Part shown: positions 16,390-25,427 of the stretch, one piece after another
Layout: every line of letters begins with the position of its first letter
How positions within the stretch are numbered: position 1 is the first letter of the stretch
NCBI GenBank assembly: GCA_002428365.1
Contig: DIVW01000011.1
Span: 80,903-144,902, forward strand
DNA length: 64,000 bases
Origin: Propionibacteriaceae bacterium UBA6122
GTDB lineage: Bacteria; Actinomycetota; Actinomycetes; Propionibacteriales; Propionibacteriaceae
Direction of reading: 5' to 3'
The notes under the pieces: model-generated
The model's database searches: none
What the model was told of the DNA's origin: nothing
What the model saw: the letters and a program-made list of their open reading frames with translations, nothing else
Position numbers and translations under genes: made by a program

Positions 16390-17423
16390 TCACCGCTGTC
16401 GTTGTCGGCGCACTGTCGCTGGTAACGGTGCTTTCCGGCTGCACCGTGGTGGCCGTTTCAACCCCCGCTCCGGCTACCTCCTATGCCGTCCGGCTGAACG
16501 CCGCGCTGGCCGCCGGGCGGACCGAGTTCGCAGAGTTGTTCGCCTCGCCTGTGCTGGCCGATTCCTGGTATTCCGCCCTCAGCCTCGCCGACGCCGAACT
16601 GGCCGCTGGCAGTGTTCCCACCCAGCTGAGCATCCACACCAGATTCAGCGGTGATCGTCGCGCCGGGGTGGAATCGCTCACCCTGGAGATCGGGCCCGAG
16701 GGCACCATCCTTGGCACTCGCGATACCGGCGTCCGCCCGCTGTGGGCCGTGGGCGTCACCGAGGTGACCAAGACCACCCACGGCACGCTGCTAACGGCTG
16801 GCTTGGACGACGCTGGGCGCGACCTTTGGGCTTCCCGGCTGAACCGCGCCGCAACTGCGGTGGCCGAGGCGGGGTTGCTCACCGCAGCCAACCATTGGGA
16901 CGGCGCTTTGGTGGTCGAGGTGCCAGCCGATGCGGCCGGATTTGTGGCCACAACTGGGAGCTCGGCCGCTGAGGCCGCCGCGATCACTACCTGCAGCTCA
17001 GGCACGCCACGAATCGTGATCAACCCGTTGGCGCTATCGCAGAGTGCCGCTTGGTTACAGACCACCCTCACCCACGAAGCTGTTCATGTGGCCACCGATT
17101 CGGCCTGTCGCGCTGGCACCGCCTGGGTAGTGGAGGGGGCCGCAGAATCGGTCGCGGCGGCCACTGATGCCGAAACAGCCAAGACCAACGCTGCGCTGGT
17201 GCGCGCCTACCTGAAGAGCAAGCCGCAGCTGGCGGCGCTGCCGGCAAAGATCGACACCCAAACCGATTACGCCCTGGCCCAACTGGCCATCGACCGGGTT
17301 CGCCAGGTGCTTGGCGCGAAGGCGCCGGAGTTCATCGCCAAGGGCCTCGCCGGCGAGCTCAGCGATGCTGAAGTGACGCAAGCCACCGCCTGGTACCTGG
17401 AGGGGCTGCGGCGGCTGGGGTAG
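16386..17423 (+). CDS. Lipoprotein with HExxH metallopeptidase-like motif
   Basis: The first standard start codon in frame is GTG 16428, which would give MLSGC and leave a lipobox without a signal peptide. Codons 16386-16427 encode LITAVVVGALSLVT, an ideal signal core, so translation probably begins at CTG 16386, which overlaps the NlpC stop (CTGA), or at ATC 16389. The mature part contains LTHEAVHVATDS, an HExxH motif, followed 19 residues later by EGAAES, where a third zinc ligand would be expected. I infer a surface gluzincin-like peptidase coupled to the endopeptidase gene. Confidence 0.7.
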   Translation: MITAVVVGALSLVTVLSGCTVVAVSTPAPATSYAVRLNAALAAGRTEFAELFASPVLADSWYSALSLADAELAAGSVPTQLSIHTRFSGDRRAGVESLTLEIGPEGTILGTRDTGVRPLWAVGVTEVTKTTHGTLLTAGLDDAGRDLWASRLNRAATAVAEAGLLTAANHWDGALVVEVPADAAGFVATTGSSAAEAAAITTCSSGTPRIVINPLALSQSAAWLQTTLTHEAVHVATDSACRAGTAWVVEGAAESVAAATDAETAKTNAALVRAYLKSKPQLAALPAKIDTQTDYALAQLAIDRVRQVLGAKAPEFIAKGLAGELSDAEVTQATAWYLEGLRRLG

Positions 17424-17426
17424 GCC

Positions 17427-18209
17427 TCAGTTGGCCGTGTCCGCCTGGCTGTGGACGGCAAGGAACTCCAGCGATTCAGTGAAGATCTGCTGGCGGTCGT
17501 AGTCCATGGTGGCCACGTGGTAGCTGCGCTCGAGCACTCGCTCGATGATCACATCGCTGGAGACGTGGTCGCGAATGAAGTCCTTCGATGAGTCCGGCAC
17601 CACATGATCGACGGCCGAGCGAAACAGCAGCAGCGGGCAGGCGACCAAATCGAGGCAGGCCCGCACTTCCACCCACATCTTCATCATCGAAGCCGCCGCC
17701 CGCACCGGGCTGCGGGGGTAGGCGTGCTCGGTAACCCCAGGGTCGGCGATGTCGGAACCAACGGCCTTCACTGAGCTAATGAAGTGCTGTGCGATCGGCG
17801 CGAACTGATCCTTCGGGTAGGGCAGCACCGCCGGGTTCACCAGCATCAGCCCGGCAACCTGATCCCCACGCTTCTCCGCCAGCAGGAGGGCCAGGGATCC
17901 GCCCATGCTCAACCCGGCGACAAATACCTGGTCACATTGGCTGCGCAACTCGTCGAACTCGCGCTCGATGCAGGAATACCAGTCCTGCCAGCCGGTGAGA
18001 TTCATCTCCTGCCAGCTGGTGCCGTGCCCAGGCAGCCGGGGTAGCGCGACCCGGTAGCCAGCATCGGCCGTAGCCTTAGCCCACTCCAACAACGACCACG
18101 GCGAGCCGGTGAAGCCGTGGCAGAAGAGCACTCCAACCCGCCCGGTACCACCGTGGAATGGCATCGCCGTCTCGCTGACCCGCCGGGCGGAGCTTGTCGT
18201 ACTTTGCAT
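17427..18209 (-). CDS. Alpha/beta hydrolase (carboxylesterase/lipase-like)
   Basis: I start at ATG 18209 (MQSTTSSARRV); the frame continues upstream without a better start. The 260-residue enzyme shows an oxyanion-loop HGFTGSPWSLLEW, nucleophile elbow GLSMGGSLALLLA, acid region LLLFRSAVDHVVPDSS and catalytic His in LERSYHVATMDYD. This matches monoacylglycerol lipase-like carboxylesterases. It is divergent from the acyltransferase gene 48 bp away, so the pair may share lipid-related control. Confidence 0.88.
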   Translation of the reverse strand: MQSTTSSARRVSETAMPFHGGTGRVGVLFCHGFTGSPWSLLEWAKATADAGYRVALPRLPGHGTSWQEMNLTGWQDWYSCIEREFDELRSQCDQVFVAGLSMGGSLALLLAEKRGDQVAGLMLVNPAVLPYPKDQFAPIAQHFISSVKAVGSDIADPGVTEHAYPRSPVRAAASMMKMWVEVRACLDLVACPLLLFRSAVDHVVPDSSKDFIRDHVSSDVIIERVLERSYHVATMDYDRQQIFTESLEFLAVHSQADTAN

Positions 18210-18257
18210 GGCAGCATCGTAGGCTGTCGCCCACTGAAGGCACGTAAAAGGCATTGA

Positions 18258-19007
18258 ATGTACAACTTTTTCAAGTACCTGTTGGTCCGCCCGATTGTTC
18301 GTTTCCTGTTCCGGGCCACCCTGGTCGGTGCGGAGAACGAACCGGTGACCGGCGGGGCGCTGTTGGCGTCCAACCACTTGGCGGCCGGTGACACCTACAT
18401 CACCCCGGCGATGCTGAAGCGGCAGGTCACCTTCCCGGCCAAGGCGGAGCTCTTTCGCGGCGACCGCGGCCCACGATCAGTGATCCTGGCCTGGTTCATG
18501 AGGGCCATCAAGCAGGTGCCGCTGGACCGATCCGGGGGCCGGGTGAGCCTGGCCGGACTGGAGCCGGTGCTGAATGCCTTGCATGAGGGACGACTGGTCG
18601 GCATCTACCCAGAAGGCACCCGCTCCCCAGATGGACGGCTCTACAAGGGCCACACCGGCGTGGCCCGGATGGCGTTGGCCTCCGGCGTCCCGGTGATTCC
18701 GGTGGCGGTGGCCGACACCGCAAGGGTGAAAGGGCTCTTCGGGATCGGTTGGGTCTGGAAGCCGAGGGTGATCGTGGGCAAGCCGATCGACTTCAGCGCG
18801 TACACCGGTATGCATAACGACCGGGCGGTGCTGCGGTGGGTGACCGATGAGATAATGGCCGCGATCCAGGAGTTGTCGGGGCAGACCTATGTCGATGCCT
18901 ACGCCTCCTCAGTGAAGCGCGGCGCGCTCTCCCAATCCGACTCAGATGCCCGAATCCTGGCTCGACCAGGGCTGGGAGCTACCCCTCCGCAGCTGCCCGG
19001 GGCGTGA
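18258..19007 (+). CDS. plsC: 1-acyl-sn-glycerol-3-phosphate acyltransferase (PlsC family)
   Basis: The 249-residue protein has the acyltransferase blocks in order: NHLAAGDTY (NHx4D catalytic motif), FRGDRGPRS, GIYPEGTRSPDGRLYKGHTG and VPVIPVAV. It would add a second acyl chain to lysophosphatidate in phospholipid synthesis. An amphipathic/hydrophobic N-terminus (MYNFFKYLLVRPIVRFLF) provides the membrane contact. Divergent from an esterase gene. Confidence 0.9.
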   Translation: MYNFFKYLLVRPIVRFLFRATLVGAENEPVTGGALLASNHLAAGDTYITPAMLKRQVTFPAKAELFRGDRGPRSVILAWFMRAIKQVPLDRSGGRVSLAGLEPVLNALHEGRLVGIYPEGTRSPDGRLYKGHTGVARMALASGVPVIPVAVADTARVKGLFGIGWVWKPRVIVGKPIDFSAYTGMHNDRAVLRWVTDEIMAAIQELSGQTYVDAYASSVKRGALSQSDSDARILARPGLGATPPQLPGA

Positions 19008-19061
19008 TCCTGCCACGGGTGTTTTACCTAACCCGGCGCTCGGGCGGCTATCCTGACCGGC

Positions 19062-20450
19062 GTGTCTGAGCCGATTCCGTCCCTGGCCGAACTGCATGCG
19101 CTAGGCGCAGCCCAGCAGCCGGTCTATCCGGACGCGGCCGCGGTTGCCGCCGTGGTCGAAAAGTTACGCCGCCGGCCGCCATTGGTGTTCGCCGGTGAGT
19201 GTGACGACCTGCGGGGCCGGGTGGCAGAGGTGGCCGCTGGCCGTTCGTTCCTACTTCAGGGTGGGGACTGTGCCGAGACCTTCGAGTCGGTGACTGCGGC
19301 GAACATCCGCAACAAGCTGCGGGTGCTGCTCTCGATGGCCGTAGTGCTCACCTACGCCGCTCAGGTGCCGGTGCTCAAAGTTGGCCGAATTGCTGGCCAG
19401 TACGCCAAGCCACGCAGCCGCAATGACGAGATCCGGGGCGGAGTGACATTGCCGGCCTACCGCGGCGATGCGGTGAACGCGCTCGGCTTCACCCCAGGCG
19501 AGCGCATTCCCGACCCGGCGCGGCTGTTGGAGGTCTACAACTCCTCGGCGGCGACCCTCAACCTGTTGCGGGCCTTCGTCACTGGTGGGTACGCCGACCT
19601 GCGGGCGATGCACTCGTGGAATGCCGACTTCGTCAGCAACTCCAATGTGGAGAGCCGGTATGAGGATCTGGCCGACGAAATCAGCCGGGCGCTGGCTTTC
19701 ATGGTGGCCTGCGGAGTCGACAACGAGTCATTCCGTACGGTCGATTTCTACTCCAGCCATGAGGCGCTGCTGCTGGAGTACGAGCATGCGCTGACCCGCG
19801 TCGATTCGCGGACCTCGCTGCCCTACAACACCTCGGCCCATCTGGTCTGGATTGGTGAGCGCACCCGCCAACTCGACGGCGCCCACGTGGAGTACCTGCG
19901 GCATCTGCGCAACCCGATCGGCATCAAGCTCGGCCCCAACGTGACCGGCGCGGAGGCGTCGGAGTTGATGGACAAGCTCGATCCGTTGCACGAGCCGGGT
20001 CGACTCACCGTGATCACCCGGATGGGCGCGGAGAAGGTCCGCGACAACCTGCCGCCGGTGATCGAGGCCGTCGAGGCGACCGGACGCAAGGTGGCCTGGG
20101 TTTGTGACCCGATGCACGGCAACACCTTCGAGACCGCCACTGGCTACAAGACCCGAGCCTTCAGTCAAGTGGCTGATGAGGTGAACGGCTTCTTCGATGT
20201 GCACGAGGAGCTGGGCACCTGGCCTGGTGGGGTGCATGTGGAGATGACCGGCGACGACGTCACCGAATGTGTGGGTGGAGTCAACGAGCTGAATGAGGCC
20301 GATCTGGCCAATCGCTACGAGACCGCCTGCGATCCGCGGTTGAACCGGAACCAGTCGCTGGAGTTGGCGTTCCTGATTGCTGACCGGCTGACCAGTGGTC
20401 GGATCAAGCGCGGTGACGGCGCACCAGAGTTCCACCTCGAGGACTTCTGA
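19062..20450 (+). CDS. aroG: Class II 3-deoxy-7-phosphoheptulonate (DAHP) synthase
   Basis: GTG 19062 starts a 462-residue plant/actinobacterial type II DAHP synthase. Motifs include FLLQGGDCAETF, KVGRIAGQYAKPRS, IGERTRQLDGAHVEYLR, NPIGIKLGP and WVCDPMHGNTF. It condenses PEP with erythrose 4-phosphate, the entry step of the shikimate pathway. The TGA overlaps the ATG of the aldolase gene. An AroE-AroK fusion and aroQ follow downstream. Confidence 0.95.
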   Translation: MSEPIPSLAELHALGAAQQPVYPDAAAVAAVVEKLRRRPPLVFAGECDDLRGRVAEVAAGRSFLLQGGDCAETFESVTAANIRNKLRVLLSMAVVLTYAAQVPVLKVGRIAGQYAKPRSRNDEIRGGVTLPAYRGDAVNALGFTPGERIPDPARLLEVYNSSAATLNLLRAFVTGGYADLRAMHSWNADFVSNSNVESRYEDLADEISRALAFMVACGVDNESFRTVDFYSSHEALLLEYEHALTRVDSRTSLPYNTSAHLVWIGERTRQLDGAHVEYLRHLRNPIGIKLGPNVTGAEASELMDKLDPLHEPGRLTVITRMGAEKVRDNLPPVIEAVEATGRKVAWVCDPMHGNTFETATGYKTRAFSQVADEVNGFFDVHEELGTWPGGVHVEMTGDDVTECVGGVNELNEADLANRYETACDPRLNRNQSLELAFLIADRLTSGRIKRGDGAPEFHLEDF

Positions 20451-21493
20451 TGAAGTTCCCGGCTCTGGCCGAGGTAACCATCGATCTTCGCAGTGACACC
20501 CTCACTCGGCCGACCGCCGGCATGCGCGCCGCGATGGCGGCAGCCGAGGTTGGCGATGACGTCTATGGCGAAGACCCCACGATCAACGCCCTGCAAGAGC
20601 GGGTGGCTGAGCTGTTGGGTCAGGAAGCCGGGCTGTTCACCCCAACCGGCTCGATGGGCAATCTGCTGGGCATCTGGGCGCTGGCCAAGCCCGGCCAGGA
20701 AGTGCTCTGCGACGCGCGTGCGCACCTCGTCCGGGCCGAGTTGGGGGCCCATGCCGCGTTGCATGGCATCACCACTCGCACCTGGACCTCAGCCAACGGC
20801 GTCACCGACACCGCCACCATCGCTGAGTTGATCGCCCCGCCGACCGCCTATCTGGTGCAAACCGCAGCGGTGGCGCTGGAGAACACCCACAACTTCGGCG
20901 GCGGCACCATTCAACCGCTGGAGCACCTGCAGGAGATCTCCGCAATCTGCCGGGACGCCGAGGTTGGCCTACACCTGGACGGGGCCCGGCTGTGGAATGC
21001 CCATGTGGCCACCGGGGTGCCGCTGGCCGACTACGGCCGACTCTTCGACACGGTGAACGTCTGCTTCTCCAAGGGCCTCGGCGCCCCGGTCGGCTCGATG
21101 CTGGTTTCCAGCCGAGCCAATATTGAGGCCGCCCGAGTGCAGCGCAAGCGGCTGGGCGGCGGGATGCGGCAGGCCGGGGTGCTGGCCGCCGCGGCCGCGT
21201 ACGCCCTCGACAATCAGCTGGAGCGACTGGCTGACGACCACGCCAGCGCCGCAGCTTTTGCCGCAGCCGCCAGCGTCGAAGTGCCCGAGGCGGTCACCGC
21301 GCCACAGACCAACATCGTGATGCTCAACACCGGATCGTCCCCGGCCGCCGACGTGGTCGCGGCGGCGGCCAAGTTGGGCGTCCGGATCTCCGCTGTCGGA
21401 CCCCGGACAGTCCGCGCGGTCACCTGCCTCGAAGTAAGCCACGACCAGGCTGCCCTCGCCGGCCAACTGGTCGGCCGCCTCTTAGCCCACTAG
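20450..21493 (+). CDS. ltaE: PLP-dependent threonine aldolase / beta-eliminating lyase
   Basis: The 347-residue fold-type I PLP enzyme opens with DLRSDTLTRPTAGMRAAM, the typical start of low-specificity threonine aldolases. EVGDDVYGEDPTINALQERV follows, then HLDGARLWNAHVA (the Asp binding pyridoxal) and FSKGLGAPVGSMLV, where Lys forms the Schiff base. It cleaves threonine to glycine and acetaldehyde. The 1-nt overlap with the DAHP synthase stop couples the two, although the pathways are unrelated. Confidence 0.92.
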   Translation: MKFPALAEVTIDLRSDTLTRPTAGMRAAMAAAEVGDDVYGEDPTINALQERVAELLGQEAGLFTPTGSMGNLLGIWALAKPGQEVLCDARAHLVRAELGAHAALHGITTRTWTSANGVTDTATIAELIAPPTAYLVQTAAVALENTHNFGGGTIQPLEHLQEISAICRDAEVGLHLDGARLWNAHVATGVPLADYGRLFDTVNVCFSKGLGAPVGSMLVSSRANIEAARVQRKRLGGGMRQAGVLAAAAAYALDNQLERLADDHASAAAFAAAASVEVPEAVTAPQTNIVMLNTGSSPAADVVAAAAKLGVRISAVGPRTVRAVTCLEVSHDQAALAGQLVGRLLAH

Positions 21494-21591
21494 CTCCTGC
21501 TCAGATTGGGGACGGTTCCATTTAGCGCAGTTCATGTGGACGGCTCCACCGCGCGTCCTCTATGCGGCGAGGTTGTGACAGCATTCGGGGT

Positions 21592-22878
21592 GTGAAAGCC
21601 GCCGTCCTCGGATCTCCGATCGCGCACTCGTTGTCGCCAGCGTTGCATCGGGCTGGCTATGCCGCCCTCGGCCTGACCGACTGGAGCTATCGCCGCTTCG
21701 AGTTGGTCGCCGATCAGCTACCGGACTTCGTCGCTGGCCTGGACGCTGACTGGCGCGGCCTGAGTCTGACCATGCCGCTAAAGGCGGCCTGCCTGGACGT
21801 GGCCGACGAGGTCACGCCGCTGGCCGCTCGAGCCGGTGCTGGCAACACGCTGGTGCGGACGCCTGCCGGTTGGCTGGCCGACAACACCGACATTCCGGGC
21901 CTGGTGGCCGCGCTGCGTCCGGCCTGGAAAGGCTGGCAGCGCGCGGCGATCCTGGGAGCGGGGGCCACCGCCCGTTCGTCGGTGTTAGCGCTGGAGGCCC
22001 TAGGAGTGACCGACGTGGGGCTTTACGCCCGCCGCCAGGCAGCGGCCGCTGAACTGGCCGCCTGGGCGGCCAAAGCCGCACCGGGGCTGCGCCTCACCGC
22101 CCACGAGCTGGGCACCTGGACCGACGGCGACGAGCCGGCAGTGATTTCCACCCTGCCCGCTGGGGCGGCCGAGGGGTCAAGGCTGGGACCACGTCAGGGC
22201 CTGCTGTTCGACGCGGTCTATGCCGGGTGGCCAACGCCGCTGGCTCGGGCGGCAGCGGCAAGCGGAATGGAGGTGATCGGCGGCATCGAGTTGCTGATCT
22301 CCCAAGCCGCATTGCAGTTCAGACTGTTCACCGGGCAGACGCCGCCCGAGCTGGCGATGCGAGCAGCGGCTGCGGCGGCGCTGAGTGCCAAGGTGGTGCT
22401 GATCGGCTTCATGGGGGCGGGCAAGACCACCGTCGGACGGCTGCTGGCCCAGCGGCTCGGGATGGACTTCACCGACGCCGATGAGGCCATCATCGCCAGC
22501 GACGGCCGCAGCATTCCCGACATCTTCGCGGCCGTTGGTGAAGCCGGTTTCCGTGCGATCGAGGCGGCCACTATCGCCGATCTGCTCACCGCAGCACCGG
22601 CCGTGATCGCCCTCGGCGGGGGAGCCCTCGGCACCGAGGCGGTCCGCAACTCCCTCGCTGGCCACCAAGTGGTGCTGCTCGATCTACCGCTGGCTGAGGC
22701 CCTGGCCCGAGTTGGCGCCGATGAGGGCCGCCCGATGCTGGCCCGGGCTGATCTGGCCCAGTTGTACGCCGATCGGCAGCCGGTCTACCGGGACGCCGCC
22801 ACGATCGTGGTGGACGCGACCGCCTCGCCAGAAGCAGTAGCTCAGCAGGTGCGGGCGGCGCTGCGCGTCCAGCGGTAA
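21592..22878 (+). CDS. aroEK: Shikimate dehydrogenase - shikimate kinase fusion
   Basis: GTG 21592 (VKAAVLGSPIAHSLSP) is preferred over ATG 21562, which adds ten non-family residues. Residues ~1-260 are AroE: SPIAHSLSPALH, LTMPLK with the catalytic Lys, DNTDIPGL, and the GAGATARSS nucleotide loop. From ~265 an AroK kinase begins: VVLIGFMGAGKTTVGRLLAQ (P-loop), DADEAI, GEAGFRAIEA and VIALGGGAL. The frame is uninterrupted between them. One polypeptide would therefore do two consecutive steps, dehydroshikimate to shikimate 3-phosphate. Confidence 0.92.
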   Translation: MKAAVLGSPIAHSLSPALHRAGYAALGLTDWSYRRFELVADQLPDFVAGLDADWRGLSLTMPLKAACLDVADEVTPLAARAGAGNTLVRTPAGWLADNTDIPGLVAALRPAWKGWQRAAILGAGATARSSVLALEALGVTDVGLYARRQAAAAELAAWAAKAAPGLRLTAHELGTWTDGDEPAVISTLPAGAAEGSRLGPRQGLLFDAVYAGWPTPLARAAAASGMEVIGGIELLISQAALQFRLFTGQTPPELAMRAAAAAALSAKVVLIGFMGAGKTTVGRLLAQRLGMDFTDADEAIIASDGRSIPDIFAAVGEAGFRAIEAATIADLLTAAPAVIALGGGALGTEAVRNSLAGHQVVLLDLPLAEALARVGADEGRPMLARADLAQLYADRQPVYRDAATIVVDATASPEAVAQQVRAALRVQR

Positions 22879-22896
22879 CCGCCGCGGAGTGGTGGG

Positions 22897-23841
22897 CTAT
22901 CCGCGGTAGGGGCTGACGACGCGCTGGTCGGCGGCGGCCAGTTCCACCAGGAACAGCAGCTCTGGATTGGTCGGCGCCGCGGTGGCCCAGACCGCCCGCA
23001 GTGGGCGCTCGATGACCAACTGGTCAACCATCACCGCCCGCAGCAGCCCACTCTCCACCGCCGACCGGACGGCCAACTCGCTCAGGACCGCCGGGCCTGC
23101 TCCGGCAGATACTGCTACTCGGACTGCCGCATTGCTGGCCAACTCCATCGCTGGTGCGGCCAGCGTCAGGTGACCAACCGCCTGTTCGAAGCTCACTCGG
23201 GTGCCGGAACCAGGCTCCCGCACAACCAGTGGGGTGGCGACTAGTTCGTCCAGGCTCACCGGGCGGGTCCGCCGAGCCCAGGCGTGATCGGGGCAGACCA
23301 CTACGACCAAACGGTCGGTGGCCACGATGCTGCTCTTCACCGGCACTTCAATACTGGCGGGTAGCTGCGGGCTTTCCACAAAGCCGAGGGCTCCGCCATT
23401 GATCAGGCGGCCAACTTCGGTGGAGTTGGCCACGGTGAGCCCCACCTCTACTCCCGGACGTTCGACACGCAGCGAGGCCAGCCAGCGTGGCAGCAATTCC
23501 TCGGCAATGGTCTGGCTGGCCGCGATCGCCAAGCGTGCCGGGCGGGGAGCGTGGAGCGCGGCCGCGCTGGTGACCAGGCGGTCATTGGCCTCGACCACCT
23601 CGCGGGCCCAGTCGAGTACCAATGAGCCTGCGCTGGTGAGGTTGCTGCCCCGGGCAGCGCGGTCGATCAGGCTGAGGCCCAACTGGCGCTCCAGGTGGCG
23701 TAGCGTCCGGCTCGCATTGGGCTGGGCGATGCCCAGCTGCCGGGCCGCAGCGCTGACACTGCCGGCCTCGGCGACCGCCAGGAGCACCAGCAGATCAGCA
23801 ACCGCTGGGAAGCGATAGCGGTCGTCAGGGTGATTGGGCAT
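22897..23841 (-). CDS. LysR-family transcriptional regulator
   Basis: The 314-residue protein has an N-terminal winged HTH (LLVLLAVAEAGSVSAAARQL, then IAQPNASRTLRHLERQLGLS) and a periplasmic-binding-like effector domain. It is divergent from the YeiH-family gene with a 72-bp promoter region containing a perfect ATATC-N6-GATAT repeat. The arrangement mirrors yeiE-yeiH of enterobacteria, so it probably controls that transporter and itself. Confidence 0.88.
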   Translation of the reverse strand: MPNHPDDRYRFPAVADLLVLLAVAEAGSVSAAARQLGIAQPNASRTLRHLERQLGLSLIDRAARGSNLTSAGSLVLDWAREVVEANDRLVTSAAALHAPRPARLAIAASQTIAEELLPRWLASLRVERPGVEVGLTVANSTEVGRLINGGALGFVESPQLPASIEVPVKSSIVATDRLVVVVCPDHAWARRTRPVSLDELVATPLVVREPGSGTRVSFEQAVGHLTLAAPAMELASNAAVRVAVSAGAGPAVLSELAVRSAVESGLLRAVMVDQLVIERPLRAVWATAAPTNPELLFLVELAAADQRVVSPYRG

Positions 23842-23855
23842 ATCGACTAAGATAT
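23840..23855. promoter_or_regulatory. Candidate LysR operator (ATATC-N6-GATAT)
   Basis: A perfect inverted repeat overlaps the start codon region of the LysR gene and lies ~60 bp from the YeiH start. A further half-site ATATC is at 23886-23890, so a regulator tetramer could span both. The A/T-rich composition stands out against the GC-rich surroundings. Confidence 0.5.
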
Positions 23856-23913
23856 AGCAGGCATGCGCAGTTGGGGCCTAGTGACATATCGCCAGCGTGC
23901 CTAACCTGGGCTA

Positions 23914-24960
23914 GTGCCACTTCCTCAAACCAAACTGACCCGGCCTCCCGTCGTCGAGAGTGAACCGATCAGCGACCCACCTTGGTGGCCGGGGTTGCTG
24001 CTTTCCTTTGTCGGGGCAGGCCTAGCGATTGCCACCAACCTGGCTGCACCAGGGGTGAGCGCGATGTTGGTGGCGATCCTGTTGGGCGCGGTGTTGGCCA
24101 ATCTCAGTGCCGTCAGCGGCGCAATGATGACGCTGTTACGTCCGGGCCTGGCCATCGCCTCGCGACGGCTGCTGCGAGTCGGGGTAGTGCTGCTCGGTCT
24201 GCAACTCGTGCTGGGCGACATCATCGCCTTGGGCTGGCCGATCGTGGTGGGGGTGACAGCCATCGTTGGCGGCACCATGGCCATCACCATGGTGCTGGGC
24301 CGCGTCCTGAAAGTGGGCGCGACTCAGACCCTGCTGATCGCCGGCGGCTTCTCCATTTGCGGCGCGGCCGCGGTTGCCGGCATCGATGGCGTCCTGGCTA
24401 AACGCAAGGACAGCGAGGCGGCGACCGCAGTGGCCCTGGTGGTCGCCTTTGGCACGGTGATGATCGCGGTCATGCCAGCACTCTCCGGCCTGCTCGGACT
24501 GGACGCGCGAACAGCCGGAATCTGGACCGGCGCGTCCACCCACGAAGTTGCCCAGGTCGTGGCCGCCGCGGGGATTATCGGCCCGGACGCACTGAAGGTG
24601 GCGGTAGTGGTGAAGCTGGCCCGGGTACTGATGTTGGCGCCGGTATTGGCACTAGTCTCCTGGCGTCAGCGCGCGGCTAGCGTCGTCGGCACGGGCACCG
24701 CGCCGCCGCTGGTGCCGCTATTCGTGGTCGGTTTCGTGGCCATGGTTGCCCTGCGTAGCTTCGGCGTCGTGCCAGCTCCGCTAGTGGAGGCAGGGAAGAT
24801 CGCCCAGGCCTGGCTGCTCGGCGCAGCGATGTTCGCCCTGGGCACTTCGGTGCACTGGTCGGTACTGAAGAAGGCCGGGCGTCGGCCACTGGTTCTTGCC
24901 GCCGCAGCGACCGCAGTGGTGATGGTCATTGGTGGGGCCGTGGCCCTGCTGGGCCGCTAG
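23914..24960 (+). CDS. YeiH/UPF0324 family membrane protein (putative sulfate exporter family)
   Basis: The 348-residue protein has about 9-10 membrane helices. Family landmarks are visible: LRPGLAIASRRLLRVGVVLL, GGFSICGAAAVAGIDGVL and GIWTGASTHEVAQVVAAAG, with KLARVLMLAP. The family is annotated as putative sulfate exporters, but the substrate is poorly established. The GTG start at 23914 follows the shared promoter with the LysR gene. Confidence 0.85.
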   Translation: MPLPQTKLTRPPVVESEPISDPPWWPGLLLSFVGAGLAIATNLAAPGVSAMLVAILLGAVLANLSAVSGAMMTLLRPGLAIASRRLLRVGVVLLGLQLVLGDIIALGWPIVVGVTAIVGGTMAITMVLGRVLKVGATQTLLIAGGFSICGAAAVAGIDGVLAKRKDSEAATAVALVVAFGTVMIAVMPALSGLLGLDARTAGIWTGASTHEVAQVVAAAGIIGPDALKVAVVVKLARVLMLAPVLALVSWRQRAASVVGTGTAPPLVPLFVVGFVAMVALRSFGVVPAPLVEAGKIAQAWLLGAAMFALGTSVHWSVLKKAGRRPLVLAAAATAVVMVIGGAVALLGR

Positions 24961-24985
24961 CCGTGAGCATGGCACAGTTGACCCC

Positions 24986-25426
24986 ATGGACGTGCTGGTC
25001 ATCAACGGACCCAATCTGAACACTCTCGGCACCCGGGAGCCGCAGATCTACGGCACCACCACCCTGGCCGAGATCGAAGCCGGGCTGGTGGCTCAAGCTG
25101 CGGACGCCGGGCTGAGTGTCGCCTGTTTCCAGAGCAACCATGAGGGCGAGATCATCGATCGCCTGCACGCGGCTCGCACCGAGGGCGTGCGGTTCATCAT
25201 CATCAATCCCGGCGCCTTCACTCACACCTCCGTGGCGATCCGGGACGCCTTCGCCGCAGTGGCCGTCCCGTTCGCTGAGGTGCATATCTCCAACGTCCAC
25301 GCTCGCGAGGAGTTCCGCAAACACTCCTACCTCTCCGATCTGGCCGTCGGGGTGCTCACGGGTTTCGGGGTGCGTGGCTACACCCTGGCGATGGACTATG
25401 TGATCGGCCGCCTCAAGGAGGTCTGA
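24986..25426 (+). CDS. aroQ: Type II 3-dehydroquinate dehydratase
   Basis: ATG 24986 begins a 146-residue dodecameric-type enzyme: VINGPNLNTLGTREPQIYG, with the catalytic Arg and Tyr loop, FQSNHEGEIIDRLH, IINPGAFTHTSVAIRDA and EVHISNVHAREEFR with the catalytic His. It dehydrates 3-dehydroquinate to 3-dehydroshikimate, the substrate of the upstream AroE domain. The stop is 1 bp before the MBL-fold gene. Confidence 0.95.
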   Translation: MDVLVINGPNLNTLGTREPQIYGTTTLAEIEAGLVAQAADAGLSVACFQSNHEGEIIDRLHAARTEGVRFIIINPGAFTHTSVAIRDAFAAVAVPFAEVHISNVHAREEFRKHSYLSDLAVGVLTGFGVRGYTLAMDYVIGRLKEV

Positions 25427-25427
25427 G

